Shown here one piece after another: positions 1 through 10,143 of a stretch of 64,000 bases of DNA. Under the pieces are notes generated by a model, which was given only the letters and a program-made list of their open reading frames with translations, made no database searches and was not told where the DNA came from. The DNA comes from Acidobacteriaceae bacterium (GTDB taxonomy: Bacteria > Acidobacteriota > Terriglobia > Terriglobales > Acidobacteriaceae), in contig JAOAPN010000012.1 in the NCBI GenBank assembly GCA_025462885.1, positions 124,001-188,000 on the forward strand. The letters run 5' to 3'. The translations under genes were made by a program, and so were the position numbers. The stretch's first letter is position 1; each line of letters starts with the position of its first letter.

Positions 1-1
1 A

Positions 2-151
2 GGCACCGTCGAGCTGACGACAAACGATGTGGCACGGCGGATGGGGCCAGGCGACGTTGGGATCTGCGTGGCTGGAGACAAGCACTTCATCGCGAATGTC
101 GGATCGACCCAGGCAACGTACTTCGTCGTGACCGTTGGGCCGCCTGAATAA
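2..151 (+). CDS. C-terminal fragment of a cupin-like protein
   Basis: Open frame entering from the left edge and ending at TAA 149-151; about 49 residues are visible. The stretch GPGDVGICVAGDKHFIANVGSTQ followed by a beta-strand-like TYFVVTVG tail resembles the second half of a small cupin barrel (GDxxxxPxxxxHxxxN pattern with a His). The start and the N-terminal half lie outside the window, so function cannot be assigned. A strong hairpin follows 36 bases after the stop. A second, complete cupin protein lies at 19052-19591, but I see no close identity between the two. Confidence 0.5.
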   Translation, partial: GTVELTTNDVARRMGPGDVGICVAGDKHFIANVGSTQATYFVVTVGPPE

Positions 152-186
152 ATTCAGATCGGCCCAAAAAATATAGTACAGACACA

Positions 187-217
187 GCAACGCCCCATTG
201 AAACAATGGGGCGTTGC
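187..217. terminator. Bidirectional hairpin terminator
   Basis: Perfect 14-bp inverted repeat (GCAACGCCCCATTG / CAATGGGGCGTTGC) around an AAA loop, followed by a T-rich stretch. It sits between the convergent ends of the cupin fragment (plus) and the YtxH gene (minus), so it can serve both. Confidence 0.8.
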
Positions 218-266
218 TTCTGTTTCAACTGAACTATGTCGCTACTTCCGCGACGCTACGTACCGG

Positions 267-563
267 CTATACAAGAGCCTTGGCGGACTTTACTGCTCCG
301 GCGACAACATCCCCTGCTTTGTCGACTGCGGAGTCAACTTGATGGCGGGCACGCTTGGCAGCCTTCTGGGCCTCGCTGCTCAGGCGCTCTGCCTGATCCT
401 TCAGATAGTCGCCAGCTTCCTCGAGGTAGTCGCCTGCGTCTTCTACTCCCTTACGGAGTTGCTTGCGGGTCTTCGCACCGGTCTGGGGAGCATAAAGTAG
501 GGCGATTGTGGCCCCGGCAGTGACGCCGACTCCGAAAGCGAACCAGTAGTTTTTTGCACTCAT
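267..563 (-). CDS. YtxH domain-containing stress protein
   Basis: 98 residues starting MSAKNYWFAFGVG. An N-terminal hydrophobic glycine/alanine-rich helix (about 6-28, ending LLYAPQTGAKTR) is followed by a highly charged amphipathic stretch rich in Glu, Lys, Ala and Gln (EDAGDYLEEAGDYLKDQAERL). This is the layout of YtxH/general-stress small membrane-associated proteins; LLYAPxxGxxTR is the family hallmark. The ATG at 561-563 is preceded by GAGGT at suitable spacing; an upstream in-frame start would add 46 residues of unlike composition, so I reject it. The family is linked to general stress but has no known enzymatic role. Confidence 0.8.
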   Translation of the reverse strand: MSAKNYWFAFGVGVTAGATIALLYAPQTGAKTRKQLRKGVEDAGDYLEEAGDYLKDQAERLSSEAQKAAKRARHQVDSAVDKAGDVVAGAVKSAKALV

Positions 564-762
564 GTGAAATACCTCGTGCTTGATTTTTGTACTTCTGGTT
601 CTTTTGATTCGTAAGCTGAAGGATTGGTTGGTTTTTTGCGACCTTGAAGGGAGGTACCCCACAAGCCGCAGAATCGAAAGAGTTACCAGGCGCTCCACCA
701 ATCTATATCAGTCGATGACAGCAACTTCCTTTGACGTCTAAAGTGATCGAGAGGAAAAAGTC

Positions 763-855
763 ATGAAAGACCTGCTCGTAATTTTCACGTTTCTAATGCT
801 TCTAATGGGCCCAACGATTCTCGCCCTGGATGCCTTCGATCGGAAACGTCCGTAG
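763..855 (+). CDS. Predicted 30-residue membrane peptide
   Basis: Small open frame of 30 residues with a strong Shine-Dalgarno (GAGAGGA) seven bases before ATG. The product begins MKDLLVIFTFLMLLMG and is almost wholly hydrophobic for residues 3-22, then ends with a short charged tail (FDRKRP). It would make a single transmembrane helix. It is divergent from the YtxH gene and ends 10 bases before the stop of the convergent glycosylase gene. No family recognised. The ribosome-binding site and hydrophobic profile are the only support. Confidence 0.4.
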   Translation: MKDLLVIFTFLMLLMGPTILALDAFDRKRP

Positions 856-865
856 ACTAAAGGGA

Positions 866-1582
866 TCAAACCGCGAGGCCGGCCAATGCGCGAGCGCGCA
901 GGAAGACTCGAGTGAACATGGTGCGATCCAGCCGGCCTGTGTTGGTATTGCGCAACGACGGATGATAACAGCCGATCAGATGCAGCCCGTTGGGCAGGAC
1001 GTACTCGGCTCCATGGCTGAAGGTGTAATGAGATCGCCGTTCAATGACACCGGTAAAGAGGAGATGAGCAAGGTAGCCATCCCAGGCTATCTTCCCCAGG
1101 CAGACCACAACTTTTACCCGGGGTAGAGCTTCGATCTCCGCGGCCAGATGCTGCGAGCAGTTTCGGATTTCCTGCGGCAGTGGCTTGTCCCCGGGTGGCG
1201 CGCAACGGACCACTGAGGCGATCCAGGCATGGCGAAGCTTGAGACCGTCATCGCGCGAGACAGCTACCGTCCGGTTCGCAAAGCCTAATTCGTGCAGGAT
1301 GGGATACATGAAATTTCCCGAACCATCGCCGGTGAAGGGGCGGCCTGTGCGATTGGCCCCATGGGCTCCAGGAGCGAGTCCAAGAATAAGCACCCGTGCA
1401 CGCGGGTCTCCAAAGCCCGGGACAGGGCGCGCCCAATAGGTCTGGTCCTGATAAGCGCGGCGACGGGTTTCGCCAATGCCACGGCAATAGTCACGAAGGC
1501 GAGGGCACCGTTCGCAGGTGATGATCGACTGGTGAATCTGTTGGAAGAGTTCGGACGTGGATGAAATGGAGCGGTTCGGCAT
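866..1582 (-). CDS. Uracil-DNA glycosylase, family 5 (UdgB type)
   Basis: About 238 residues. Removes uracil (and probably other deaminated bases) from DNA at the start of base-excision repair. The family 5 signature GLAPGAHGANRTGRPFTGD is at about residues 68-86 and the second motif HPSLRNTNTGRL near the C-terminus. Cysteines C23 and C26 (CERCPRLRDYC) plus two later Cys (VRCAPPGD, RNCS) are the expected 4Fe-4S ligands. The first motif has Ala rather than a polar catalytic residue, as is known for family 5 enzymes. Start chosen at the ATG giving MPNRSISS; a TTG 16 codons upstream is possible. Confidence 0.85.
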   Translation of the reverse strand: MPNRSISSTSELFQQIHQSIITCERCPRLRDYCRGIGETRRRAYQDQTYWARPVPGFGDPRARVLILGLAPGAHGANRTGRPFTGDGSGNFMYPILHELGFANRTVAVSRDDGLKLRHAWIASVVRCAPPGDKPLPQEIRNCSQHLAAEIEALPRVKVVVCLGKIAWDGYLAHLLFTGVIERRSHYTFSHGAEYVLPNGLHLIGCYHPSLRNTNTGRLDRTMFTRVFLRARALAGLAV

Positions 1583-1717
1583 CTCACTAGATGATAGCTT
1601 TGACCGGGGCAAAACTCTGCCGCGCACCAAACTGTAGGACTGCAGGCCGACGTGAGGCGTGCAGGGATGTCAACACAATAAAGGCGGTTGGAATTGGAAG
1701 ATCCACGAATCAGCAGA

Positions 1718-3034
1718 ATGTACGCGGCCATAGCAGGCCGGAAGATCTCCGCCTTACGGGCCAAGGTCTGGCGGGTCGCCGTAATGCGGTCAGGCTGGCT
1801 GACGGCCGCAATCCTGGCAATTCTCCTGGGAGGATTGGTTCTTGCTGTGCGGGAGCGTGGAAAAGGGGACCTTGCACGGCTTGAGGCAGGACTGACCCCA
1901 AAGCCGACAGTGGAGAATGTGGCTTTGCCTCCTCCCGGCAGACAAGAGCCCATCCTATTGAAGCGGAATGCCACTGTGGGGGGCGGCGTACCAGAGTTCG
2001 TGTCGGCGACATTATTGTCCGGTCGCGGAATGAACGTGCTACAGATCACTGCTTCGCTGCCGTCGCGCGGTGAGGTGCCATTGCTGTTCTCTCCCTCGAT
2101 GGACGAAGCCTCCAGGCGGCTGAGCGGAGCGGGTGATGACTCGCAGGGGCTCGCCAGCCTGAGTTTAGGGGGGGCGTTCGAGGTTCCGTGGGCCGGGCGG
2201 CTCGGCGGCGTTCCCACGCCGGATGCCGAGAACGTAATGGCTGTGTGGCGAGGGCAGACGCTCATTCTTCCCTCAGCTCCTCGGGCTGCCGGAACGGCTG
2301 GATTCGCAGTGGGTGGATTGATGTTGAAGCGCGCGGCAGACAAGATCGAGACGACCGCAGTGCCGGATGGATGGCGGAGTCGCTCGGTCTACGACGCCGG
2401 CGGCTTCGACGGCCATTGGGTCTCGCAGACCGAGGTGACCACCCAGGTGATGTTGAGTGGGCAAACGATGGAGCTTGGTGTAACGACAAAGAACATCGGT
2501 CCCATTCCCGAGCCTGTCGGGATCGGATGGCGGCCCCGTTTCGTGTTGCCAAGCGGAGATCGAGCCAATGCCACGTTGCGGATTCCCGGAGAGATGCGCA
2601 TCGAAACCCGGGCTGCGGGAACAGGCGCGGGGATGCCGACGGGCAAACTGCTCCCCGTAGCGGGCACGGAATACGATTTCAGCAAGCAGTCCGGGGAAAG
2701 ACTTGGTACACGCACCTTAAGCGAGAACTACGTCCATTTGAAGCGGGGCGGGGCCGACGCGGGGCCGGTAGTGGAATTGCGGGATGTTACCGGGCACTTC
2801 GGGTTACGAATCACTATGCTGAGCCCTTCCATCAAGGCGATTCGCGTGGAGGCTCCATCCGACCAGGCGACCGTTTCGATCGATCCGCAATTTAATTATG
2901 ACGACCCCTTCGGCAAGTCCTGGCCAAAGAACGAAGACACTGGCATTGTGGTACTACAACCCGGACAATCGGCGGAGTGGAAGGTCCGAATCGAGTTGCT
3001 TCCACAGGCAATGCAGCAAGGATCACACTTTTAA
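1718..3034 (+). CDS. Membrane-anchored galactose-mutarotase-like protein
   Basis: About 438 residues. One N-terminal membrane segment (around SGWLTAAILAILLGGLVLAV) is followed by an exported domain with aldose 1-epimerase/beta-sandwich features: YDAGGFDGHWVSQTEVTTQV, long beta-strands, and a late NYDDPFGKSWPKNEDTGIVVLQPGQSAEWKVRIEL segment typical of carbohydrate-binding mutarotase folds. I do not see a clear catalytic His/Glu pair, so substrate and activity are unknown. The start is uncertain: ATG 1718, ATG 1784 just before the membrane segment, or TTG 1688; none has a convincing ribosome-binding site. Divergent from the glycosylase gene. Confidence 0.55.
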   Translation: MYAAIAGRKISALRAKVWRVAVMRSGWLTAAILAILLGGLVLAVRERGKGDLARLEAGLTPKPTVENVALPPPGRQEPILLKRNATVGGGVPEFVSATLLSGRGMNVLQITASLPSRGEVPLLFSPSMDEASRRLSGAGDDSQGLASLSLGGAFEVPWAGRLGGVPTPDAENVMAVWRGQTLILPSAPRAAGTAGFAVGGLMLKRAADKIETTAVPDGWRSRSVYDAGGFDGHWVSQTEVTTQVMLSGQTMELGVTTKNIGPIPEPVGIGWRPRFVLPSGDRANATLRIPGEMRIETRAAGTGAGMPTGKLLPVAGTEYDFSKQSGERLGTRTLSENYVHLKRGGADAGPVVELRDVTGHFGLRITMLSPSIKAIRVEAPSDQATVSIDPQFNYDDPFGKSWPKNEDTGIVVLQPGQSAEWKVRIELLPQAMQQGSHF

Positions 3035-3214
3035 TCGTCTGAAATACACGAGTACGACACTGGGCTTCGGCGTGGCGTTCATCCCCATTTAGAGCGGGGC
3101 TGGGCACGCGTTTGACCCTGCATGAGCAAGACTCGTACAGTGGAGAGTGTGGCGCACCGTGCGTGGGCCCAATGGACTAGCCTCGCGCCCCTATTTTTTG
3201 TGAACCTGGAAGGC

Positions 3215-4648
3215 ATGGAATTGACTGAAACTACGGCAACACCCGAGACGGCAGAGAACGAGACTGCTTTGGCTGAAACTGCAACGAACGGACAGCACGA
3301 GCATACGCACGACCACAGCCACGACCATCAACATGGACCTGCGCTGAACCCCGAGTTGACCCGGGAAATCGAGGTCGAAGTTTCCGCGGACGAAGTTGCC
3401 AAGAGCTTTAAGACTGTCGTGAAGCGGTACCAGAAGCTGGCCCGCATTCCGGGCTTCCGTTCAGGTAAGGTGCCGGAATCGCTGGTGCGCTCGAAGTTCG
3501 CCAAGGAAGTCCGGCAGGAAGTAATGGAGATGCTGGTCTCGGACCGCTTCCGTAAGGCGATCGACGAGCAGAAGCTGCAGCCGGTGTCTGAGCCGCAACT
3601 GATCGATCTTCAGCTCGAAGACGGAAAACCCCTGAAGTTCAAGGCGGGCTTTGAAGTTCGGCCGGAGTTCGACATCGCGGGCTATGATGCCGTGACGATC
3701 ACGAAGCCGGACGTCGCGCTGAGCGAAGAAGAGTACGACGCTGAACTGGCACGAGTGCTGGACGGCTACGCCACGGTTGAAGCTGTAGAAGAAGAGCGTC
3801 CGCTGGTCGATGGCGATTGGGCAGAGATCACGTTCAAGGGCGAAGTCAAGAACCTGGCACAGACCGTGACCGAGGACGGTCTTGCAAGCACCTCCGATGC
3901 CGATTCCGAGCCAATCACCGGAGAGGATGTCCTGATCGAAGTGGGCGGCAAAAACACGCTGGCTGCGTTCAACGAAGCACTCCGCGGTTCAAAGCCGGGC
4001 CAGGAACTCACGTTCGAAGTGGTCTATCCTGCGGACTTTGGCGAGCGCAAGCTGGCCGGTCAAACGGTAAGTTACGACGTCACGGTCAAGGCGATCAAGA
4101 AGAAGACCTTTCCAGAGAAGGACACGGAGTTCGCCAAGCAGTTGGGCAACTACGAGAGCTTCGAGGAATTTGAAGGCAAATTGCGCGAGCATGCTTCGCA
4201 GCAGAAGAAGGACGCCCTTGAGAGCCGCGTGAAGGATCAGATGCTGGAGCAGTTGATCGCCAAGTATCAGTTCCCTGTTCCCGAATCGTTCGTGCAGCAG
4301 CAGGTAGATGCGCGCCTGGATCGTGGTCTGCGTGCACTCGCCCAGCAGGGGATGCAGGCTGAGGACATGCGCAAGCTGGACTTCGGCCGTCTGCGTGCCG
4401 CGCAGCGCGACCAGGCAATCAACGAGGTAAAGGCTTCGATGATTCTGGATCGCGTGGCCGAGGCGGAGAACATAACCGTGGACGAGGAAGAACTCGACCG
4501 CGAACTGCTGATGCTTTCGATTCAGTCCCGTGAGCCCCTTGAAACGCTGCGGGAGCGGCTGTCGAAGGATGGTGGTCTGGACAGGATTCGTGAGCAGATG
4601 CGGCGCGAGAAGACGGGCAGCGTTTTGTATGAGAAGCTGAGCGCATAG
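3215..4648 (+). CDS. tig: Trigger factor, ribosome-associated chaperone
   Basis: 477 residues; folds nascent chains at the ribosome exit tunnel. After a 45-residue extension the ribosome-binding domain begins ([46 protein letters not shown], containing the GFRxGKxP tip signature), then a PPIase domain ([12 protein letters not shown] ... [33 protein letters not shown]) and the C-terminal helical domain. ATG 3215 has GGAAGG just upstream; an ATG 93 bases earlier exists but lacks support. Residues 28-40 form a histidine-rich patch ([13 protein letters not shown]) not normal for the family. It is followed 67 bases later by clpP, the common tig-clpP-clpX order. Confidence 0.95.
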   Translation: MELTETTATPETAENETALAETATNGQHEHTHDHSHDHQHGPALNPELTREIEVEVSADEVAKSFKTVVKRYQKLARIPGFRSGKVPESLVRSKFAKEVRQEVMEMLVSDRFRKAIDEQKLQPVSEPQLIDLQLEDGKPLKFKAGFEVRPEFDIAGYDAVTITKPDVALSEEEYDAELARVLDGYATVEAVEEERPLVDGDWAEITFKGEVKNLAQTVTEDGLASTSDADSEPITGEDVLIEVGGKNTLAAFNEALRGSKPGQELTFEVVYPADFGERKLAGQTVSYDVTVKAIKKKTFPEKDTEFAKQLGNYESFEEFEGKLREHASQQKKDALESRVKDQMLEQLIAKYQFPVPESFVQQQVDARLDRGLRALAQQGMQAEDMRKLDFGRLRAAQRDQAINEVKASMILDRVAEAENITVDEEELDRELLMLSIQSREPLETLRERLSKDGGLDRIREQMRREKTGSVLYEKLSA

Positions 4649-4715
4649 GGGAGTCCATTCAGGCCTTCTGCAACCGAAACTTTTTGCTCAAAGATGTATA
4701 GGAAGAGAGTGTGCG

Positions 4716-5309
4716 ATGGGTTTAGTACCGATGGTGATCGAGCAGACGAGCCGAGGCGAACGCGCCTACGACATTTACAGCCGTCTGCTCCGCGATAACA
4801 TCATTTTTCTGGGCACGCCGATCGATGACAACATCGCGAACGTGATCATCGCGCAGATGCTTTTCCTGAGCGGTGAAGACCCGGAGAAGGACATTCAGCT
4901 TTACATCAACTCTCCGGGTGGCTCGATCACCGCTGGCCTGGCGATCTATGACACGATGCAGTACATCAAGAACGATGTCGTCACGTTCTGCATCGGTCAG
5001 GCCGCCAGCATGGGAGCGTTTCTGTTGATGGCCGGCAAGAAGGGCAAGCGTTTTGCGTTGCCGAACTCACGCATCCTGATCCATCAGCCTTCGATGGGCG
5101 GATTGAGCGGGCAGGCGACGGATATCGACATCCACGCGCGCGAAATTCTGCGTATCCGCGAGATTACGAACAAGCTGATGAGCCAGAGTACCGGTCAGTC
5201 GCTGGAACGGATCGAGCGGGACGTGGAGCGCGACTTCATCATGACTGCCGCCCAAAGCAAGGAGTACGGGATCATCGACGATATTATCGATCGGCCCCGG
5301 ACGACTTAA
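4716..5309 (+). CDS. clpP: ATP-dependent Clp protease proteolytic subunit
   Basis: 197 residues, full length. The serine peptidase that forms the two-ring barrel fed by ClpX. Catalytic Ser98 is in GQAASMGAF and His123 in [11 protein letters not shown]; the third member is the Asp in the C-terminal region. Handle-region motifs ([17 protein letters not shown]) are intact. ATG 4716 is preceded by GGAAGAGAG. It lies between tig and clpX, with a terminator and a palindromic repeat separating it from clpX, so clpX probably has its own promoter or relies on read-through. Confidence 0.97.
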   Translation: MGLVPMVIEQTSRGERAYDIYSRLLRDNIIFLGTPIDDNIANVIIAQMLFLSGEDPEKDIQLYINSPGGSITAGLAIYDTMQYIKNDVVTFCIGQAASMGAFLLMAGKKGKRFALPNSRILIHQPSMGGLSGQATDIDIHAREILRIREITNKLMSQSTGQSLERIERDVERDFIMTAAQSKEYGIIDDIIDRPRTT

Positions 5310-5331
5310 ACCCTGGGTTGGATTGTGGTGG

Positions 5332-5365
5332 AAGCCCGGGCCTCGGCTCGGGCTTTTGCTTTTCT
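5332..5365 (+). terminator. Terminator downstream of clpP
   Basis: Stem AAGCCCG / CGGGCTT with a 10-base loop that can pair further inside, followed by TTGCTTTT. Lies 22 bases after the clpP stop. Confidence 0.65.
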
Positions 5366-5379
5366 GGTGACATTGGCAC

Positions 5380-5494
5380 TAGAGCGGTTTTCCTGCGGGT
5401 GTAGAGCGGTGACGTTTCATTCCTGTCCGTTTTCTCCAATGAAAACGGTACTGCTTGAGATCGTCCCCTCCACAGCAACAGGAAAACTGCTCTA
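5380..5494. repeat. Dispersed palindromic element, copy 1 (115 bp)
   Basis: Begins TAGAGCGGTTTTCCTG and ends CAGGAAAACTGCTCTA: 16-bp terminal inverted repeats with a single mismatch. A second, central hairpin (CCGTTTTC / GAAAACGG around TCCAAT) lies between them. The same architecture and most of the sequence recur at 52642-52756, with a diverged copy at 54746-54861 in the opposite orientation and a decayed one at 25166. No coding potential of its own. It fills the clpP-clpX gap. Confidence 0.85.
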
Positions 5495-5616
5495 GACGTG
5501 CTGCCGTAAGTCTTTGCTGAATGACCCTTTGGTAACGTTGCAGTCCGCTTTTCCGATGTGAAACGGGTGTAAACTGATAGAGTTCTTCGCACAAAGAATC
5601 AGGAGCTTTCGCATCT

Positions 5617-6903
5617 ATGAAAACGTCACGGGGCTCGGACGAGTCACTTCGTTGTTCCTTCTGCCACAAGTCACAGGATGCGGTTGCAAAGCTGATCTCC
5701 TCCCCTTCTGACTATCCACGAGCCTACATCTGCGACGAGTGCGTTGCGGTGTGCAACTCCATCCTTGAAGACGACCGCGCCGAGGCTCAACCGGGTGCCG
5801 CGCCTGCGCACCTGCCGAAGCCGCAGGAGGTCAAAGCATTTCTGGATGAGTATGTCATCGGTCAGGACCAGACGAAGAAGAAGCTGGCAGTAGCGGTCTA
5901 TAACCACTACAAGCGCATCCAGATGAACAAGACACGCGGCAACGATGTAGAGCTGGCGAAGTCGAACATTCTATTGGTTGGCCCGACGGGATCGGGTAAG
6001 ACCCTGCTGGCACAGACGATGGCGCGTATGTTGGATGTTCCCTTCGCGATCGTGGATGCTACGACTCTGACCGAAGCTGGTTATGTGGGCGAGGACGTTG
6101 AGAACATCATCTTGAAGCTGCTGCAGGCCGCCGATGGCGATGTGACCCGCGCTCAGAGCGGCATGATCTACATCGACGAGATCGACAAGATTGGACGTAA
6201 GGATGAGAACCCTTCGATCACCCGTGACGTCTCCGGCGAGGGAGTGCAGCAGGCGCTGCTGAAGCTGCTGGAAGGAACGGTCGCGAATGTGCCGCCACAA
6301 GGCGGTCGCAAACATCCTCACCAGGAGTTCACCGCGGTGGATACGACCAACATCCTGTTCATCTGCGGCGGCGCGTTTGTTGGCCTTGAGAAGGTGATTG
6401 GACGGCGCATCGGCAAGAAGGCGCTTGGTTTCAAGGCGATGGTCGACGCCGACGCGAAAGACGGCGATGTACGTCCGATCCGTGCGCAGCGCGATGCCGA
6501 GTTGCTTCGCCAGGCGGAGCCACAGGATCTGCTGAAGTATGGGCTGATTCCAGAGTTTGTTGGACGTCTGCCGGTACTGGGCATCCTCGATGAACTGGAC
6601 GAAGTGGCGCTGATCGAGATCCTCACCAAGCCAAAGAACGCGATCCTGAAGCAATACATCAAGCTGTTCGACTACGAGGGCGTGAAGGTCACGTTCACCG
6701 AAGACGCAGCGCGGGAGATTGCCCGCGAGGCGCTAAACCGCAAGGTCGGCGCACGTGGTCTGCGAATGATTCTCGAAGAGTTGATGCTGGACCTGATGTA
6801 TTACGTTCCAGGCAACAAGAAGGTAAAGGAACTGACCATTACGGCGGAGATGGTGTTGAAACACAGCCTAACGTTGCCGATCCTGCTTGAAAAGGCCGGA
6901 TAA
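5617..6903 (+). CDS. clpX: ATP-dependent Clp protease ATP-binding subunit ClpX
   Basis: 428 residues; AAA+ unfoldase that recognises substrates and threads them into ClpP. N-terminal zinc-binding domain with C13, C16, C39, C42; Walker A GPTGSGKT; Walker [11 protein letters not shown]; sensor and arginine-finger region around [14 protein letters not shown]-terminal small domain ending in [16 protein letters not shown] lies about 12 bases before the ATG. A 30-residue stretch between the central motifs ([25 protein letters not shown]) is longer than in the E. coli protein but usual in this phylum. Downstream lies a decayed gene and then lon. Confidence 0.97.
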   Translation: MKTSRGSDESLRCSFCHKSQDAVAKLISSPSDYPRAYICDECVAVCNSILEDDRAEAQPGAAPAHLPKPQEVKAFLDEYVIGQDQTKKKLAVAVYNHYKRIQMNKTRGNDVELAKSNILLVGPTGSGKTLLAQTMARMLDVPFAIVDATTLTEAGYVGEDVENIILKLLQAADGDVTRAQSGMIYIDEIDKIGRKDENPSITRDVSGEGVQQALLKLLEGTVANVPPQGGRKHPHQEFTAVDTTNILFICGGAFVGLEKVIGRRIGKKALGFKAMVDADAKDGDVRPIRAQRDAELLRQAEPQDLLKYGLIPEFVGRLPVLGILDELDEVALIEILTKPKNAILKQYIKLFDYEGVKVTFTEDAAREIAREALNRKVGARGLRMILEELMLDLMYYVPGNKKVKELTITAEMVLKHSLTLPILLEKAG

Positions 6904-6910
6904 GCGAGGG

Positions 6911-7425
6911 ATGCGAAGAGAAAGCACGCTCCTTCTCTTTTCTGTTTCTGCTTGTAGTAAGTTTGGCGCGGGGCGGGGTGGCGCAGGTTTCGAATGCGAC
7001 TTCGAGTACGAATCCCGCAATTATCCCTGTACCGCGGACGGAGCCATGGTGGGTGGCCCGTCACGCGGATCGGTTGGAGAAGATAAAATCCGGCGGATAT
7101 GAACTAATTCTCGTCGGCGATTCCATTACATAAAATTATAAGAAGACAGTGCCGGCTCTGGATGAAGTCTTTTATCCGATCTGGCAGGAGTTCTTCGCTC
7201 CGCACAAGGCGCTGAATCTTGGGGACTCAGGATATCGTGCTGCTGATCGGAACAAATAATACCCCGGACAAACCAGGCGGAGCCATGCGCAGACCGCGGA
7301 AGAGGTCACAGCGGGAGTTGAAGCGGTCGTTGAGATCCTGCCTTCGGCTGTGCGTTGGAGAAACCAACAAAGATACCCGGTCAATTCCCTGCTGTGTCTC
7401 AGATTTGCGGAAAGCGGGGATGTGA
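6911..7425 (+). pseudogene. Decayed SGNH/GDSL-family hydrolase gene
   Basis: Several frames must be joined to read a single protein. Pieces: a signal-peptide-like start (ATG 6911, MRRESTLLLFSVSA); then from about 6981 another frame reads AQVSNATSSTNPAIIPVPR followed by TEPWWVARHADRLEKIKSGGYE and LILVGDSIT before a TAA; then ALDEVFYPIWQEFFAPHKALNLGDSGYR; then DIVLLIGTNNTPDKPGG in yet another frame; then HAQTAEEVTAGVEAVVEILP. GDSIT (block I, nucleophile Ser) and IGTNN (block III) in this order are the signature of secreted SGNH hydrolases related to platelet-activating-factor acetylhydrolase. The catalytic Asp-His block is gone. At least three frameshifts plus small deletions make it non-functional. 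Confidence 0.7.
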
Positions 7426-7646
7426 AGTCCCTTGATCGCGGGTACCTCTTTGTCGTTATTCGTCGACGGGGCGAAGTAAGAAAGAAAATGTGACTTTTAG
7501 CACAGAATTTATTTGCTGTAATTTGACCTGACGGTTGCTTCCTCGAAATCGAGAGCGCACTGCCCAGCTTCAGGAATTACAATCAGCAGAAGTCGCAGAG
7601 GGTGCTTGCATCGAAGTCCTGCCTGACACGTCTAATCGGGAGAGCT

Positions 7647-10070
7647 ATGACAAATCCTACTAAAGAAGTTTTGACCGGTGCCGTCCGCAAACTGCCGATG
7701 ATGCCGATCCGCGATATGGTCATCTTCCCCCACATGATGACACCGTTTGTTGTTGGACGCGAATCGAGCGTTCGGGCCCTGGAAGAAGCACTGACGGGCG
7801 ACCGCAAGATCTTTCTGGCGACCCAGCATGATGCATCCGTAGATGAACCGAACTCGGATGACATCTACGAGACCGGCACCATCGGAAATATCGTCCAGAG
7901 CGTCAAGATGCCCGACGGAAACATCAAGGTTCTGGTCGAAGGCGTAGAACGCGCCCGGGCCACCGAGGTGAACGATGTCGATGGCTTCTTCGTCGCTACC
8001 GTTCGCACTGGGCCGACACACCTGGAGATGACCCCGCAGGTCGAGCAGTTGATGCAGCGCGTCCACTCGCTCTTCGAGCAGTACGTGAAGCTGCAGCAGA
8101 GTCTCAACTACGAGACGATGGCAGCAAGCGTGCGCGCCGACGAGGGAGCGAAGCTGGCCGATACGATCGCTGCCAACCTGCAGCTCTCCATTGAAGAAAA
8201 GCAGCAACTCCTGGAGGTCTTCGATCCGGAGATGCGACTGCAGCGTGTAGCCGATGTACTGGATCTGGCCATCGAAAAGCTGAACATGGATCGGACCATC
8301 CAGTCGCGCGTGAAGCGGCAGATGGAGAAGGCGCAGAAAGAGTACTACCTCAACGAGAAGATCAAGGCCATCCAGAAGGAACTGGGCCGCGGTGAGAAGA
8401 GCGAGTTCGACGAGCTGAAGAAGAAGATCGAAGCGGCAGGCATGCCGAAGGACGTGCTCGATAAGAGCATGCAGGAGTTGAAGAAGCTCGAGGCAATGCC
8501 GCCGATGTCGGCTGAGTCCACGGTCTCTCGCAACTACCTCGACTGGCTGCTGGCAGTGCCGTGGAAGAAGAAGTCCAAAGAGATCCGTTCGATCGAGCAC
8601 GCTGAGACAATCCTGAACGAAGACCACTACGGCCTCGAAAAGATCAAGGAACGCATTCTGGAGTTCCTGGCAGTGCGGCAGTTGGTCAAGAATCCGAAGG
8701 GTTCGATTCTCTGCTTCGTCGGACCTCCGGGTGTCGGCAAGACCTCACTCGGAATGTCGATTGCCAAAGCCACCGGCCGCAAATTTGTTCGCATGTCGCT
8801 CGGCGGAGTGCGCGATGAAGCTGAGATTCGCGGCCATCGGCGCACCTACATCGGAGCTTTGCCCGGCCAGATCATTCAGTCCATGAAGAAGGCGGGAACC
8901 AAGAACCCCGTGTTCATGCTGGACGAGATCGATAAGATGGCTTCGGACTTCCGTGGCGATCCGGCGAGCGCAATGCTGGAGGTTCTTGACCCCGAGCAGA
9001 ATACGTCGTTCCAGGACCACTACCTCGACGTCGAATATGACCTCTCGCAGGTATTGTTCGTCGCGACAGCGAATGTGCTCGACACAATTCCAGGACCGTT
9101 GCAGGACCGGATGGAGATCATCCGCCTGCACGGATACACCGAGGTCGAAAAACTGGAGATCGCCAAGCAATATCTGGTGAAGAAGCAGCGCGAGGGCAAT
9201 GGTCTGACGACTGAGCAGTTAGTGTTCGAAGACTCTGCCTTGAAGTCGATCATTCGCGGCTACACGCGCGAGGCCGGCGTTCGCAACCTGGAGCGCGAGA
9301 TCGGCAACGTGGGTCGCAAGGTGGCACGCAAAGTCGTGCAGACCGGGCCGCAGCATAAGGAAGTTGTTACAGGCGAGTCGCTCGAAGGCCTGCTGGGCGT
9401 GGCAAAGTTCCGCGACTCCGAGGCTCACCAGAAGAGCGAAGTAGGGTTGGTAACCGGGCTGGCATGGACCTCGGTTGGCGGCACGATCCTGCAGACCGAA
9501 GTACAAGTGCTGGATGGCAAGGGTAAGCTCTCTGCCACCGGCCAGTTGGGCGACGTGATGAAGGAATCAGCGGAAGCGGCGTTGACCTACACCAGGTCCC
9601 GCGCGGTTCACCTCGGCCTCAAGAAGGACTTCTACCGAAACGTAGACATTCACATCCATGTGCCGGAGGGAGCGATTCCAAAGGATGGTCCTTCCGCTGG
9701 CATTACGATTGCGACCGGGCTCGCCAGTGCGCTGACGAAGATCAAGGTGAGGCGCGATATCGCCATGACAGGAGAAATTACCCTCAGAGGCAAGGTGCTT
9801 CCCATCGGCGGCCTGAAGGAGAAGCTGCTGGCGGCGCATCGTGCCGGCATCTTCGAGGCGATTCTGCCCGAAGACAACCGTCGGGATCTCGCAGATCTTC
9901 CGGAGTTACTGAAGACTTCTATGAAGCTGCATTTCGTGGAAGAGATGGATCAAGTGCTTCAGATTGCGCTGGAAGGCAAGCTGCCGGAGTTGAATGAAGA
10001 GACTCCAGAAGCTCTTGGCGGCGTGATTTCGACTCCGCTCGAAGGGCCGCAACCAATCGCACACCAGTAA
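7647..10070 (+). CDS. lon: Lon protease (LonA)
   Basis: 807 residues; cytoplasmic ATP-dependent protease degrading misfolded and regulatory proteins. N-terminal substrate-binding domain ([23 protein letters not shown]), long coiled helical region, AAA+ module with Walker [10 protein letters not shown] and Walker [11 protein letters not shown], then the protease domain with catalytic Ser in [10 protein letters not shown] (near residue 680) and Lys in the [17 protein letters not shown] segment. ATG 7647 is chosen because GGGAGAG precedes it; an upstream ATG would add 15 unlike residues. Followed by a strong terminator. The 220 bases upstream hold no operator I can name. Confidence 0.96.
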   Translation: MTNPTKEVLTGAVRKLPMMPIRDMVIFPHMMTPFVVGRESSVRALEEALTGDRKIFLATQHDASVDEPNSDDIYETGTIGNIVQSVKMPDGNIKVLVEGVERARATEVNDVDGFFVATVRTGPTHLEMTPQVEQLMQRVHSLFEQYVKLQQSLNYETMAASVRADEGAKLADTIAANLQLSIEEKQQLLEVFDPEMRLQRVADVLDLAIEKLNMDRTIQSRVKRQMEKAQKEYYLNEKIKAIQKELGRGEKSEFDELKKKIEAAGMPKDVLDKSMQELKKLEAMPPMSAESTVSRNYLDWLLAVPWKKKSKEIRSIEHAETILNEDHYGLEKIKERILEFLAVRQLVKNPKGSILCFVGPPGVGKTSLGMSIAKATGRKFVRMSLGGVRDEAEIRGHRRTYIGALPGQIIQSMKKAGTKNPVFMLDEIDKMASDFRGDPASAMLEVLDPEQNTSFQDHYLDVEYDLSQVLFVATANVLDTIPGPLQDRMEIIRLHGYTEVEKLEIAKQYLVKKQREGNGLTTEQLVFEDSALKSIIRGYTREAGVRNLEREIGNVGRKVARKVVQTGPQHKEVVTGESLEGLLGVAKFRDSEAHQKSEVGLVTGLAWTSVGGTILQTEVQVLDGKGKLSATGQLGDVMKESAEAALTYTRSRAVHLGLKKDFYRNVDIHIHVPEGAIPKDGPSAGITIATGLASALTKIKVRRDIAMTGEITLRGKVLPIGGLKEKLLAAHRAGIFEAILPEDNRRDLADLPELLKTSMKLHFVEEMDQVLQIALEGKLPELNEETPEALGGVISTPLEGPQPIAHQ

Positions 10071-10088
10071 CATAACCTGAGAAATCCG

Positions 10089-10119
10089 AAAGGCCGGGCG
10101 ATGCTGCCCGGCCTTTTTT
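10089..10119 (+). terminator. Rho-independent terminator of lon
   Basis: AAAGGCCGGGC-type stem (AAGGCCGGGC / GCCCGGCCTT) with a short loop and a run of six T, 19 bases after the lon stop. Confidence 0.92.
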
Positions 10120-10143
10120 CTCGCATTTCACCTGGCGGATGCT

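Noticed and set aside
3084..3096. TTAGAGCGGGGC after the mutarotase-like gene as an element end
   Set aside because: The match stops after eight bases and no inverted partner is found.
5284..5592. Open frame across the palindromic element in the clpP-clpX gap as a gene
   Set aside because: A similar peptide appears at copy 2 only because the element itself repeats; there is no ribosome-binding site and it runs antisense to the clp genes.
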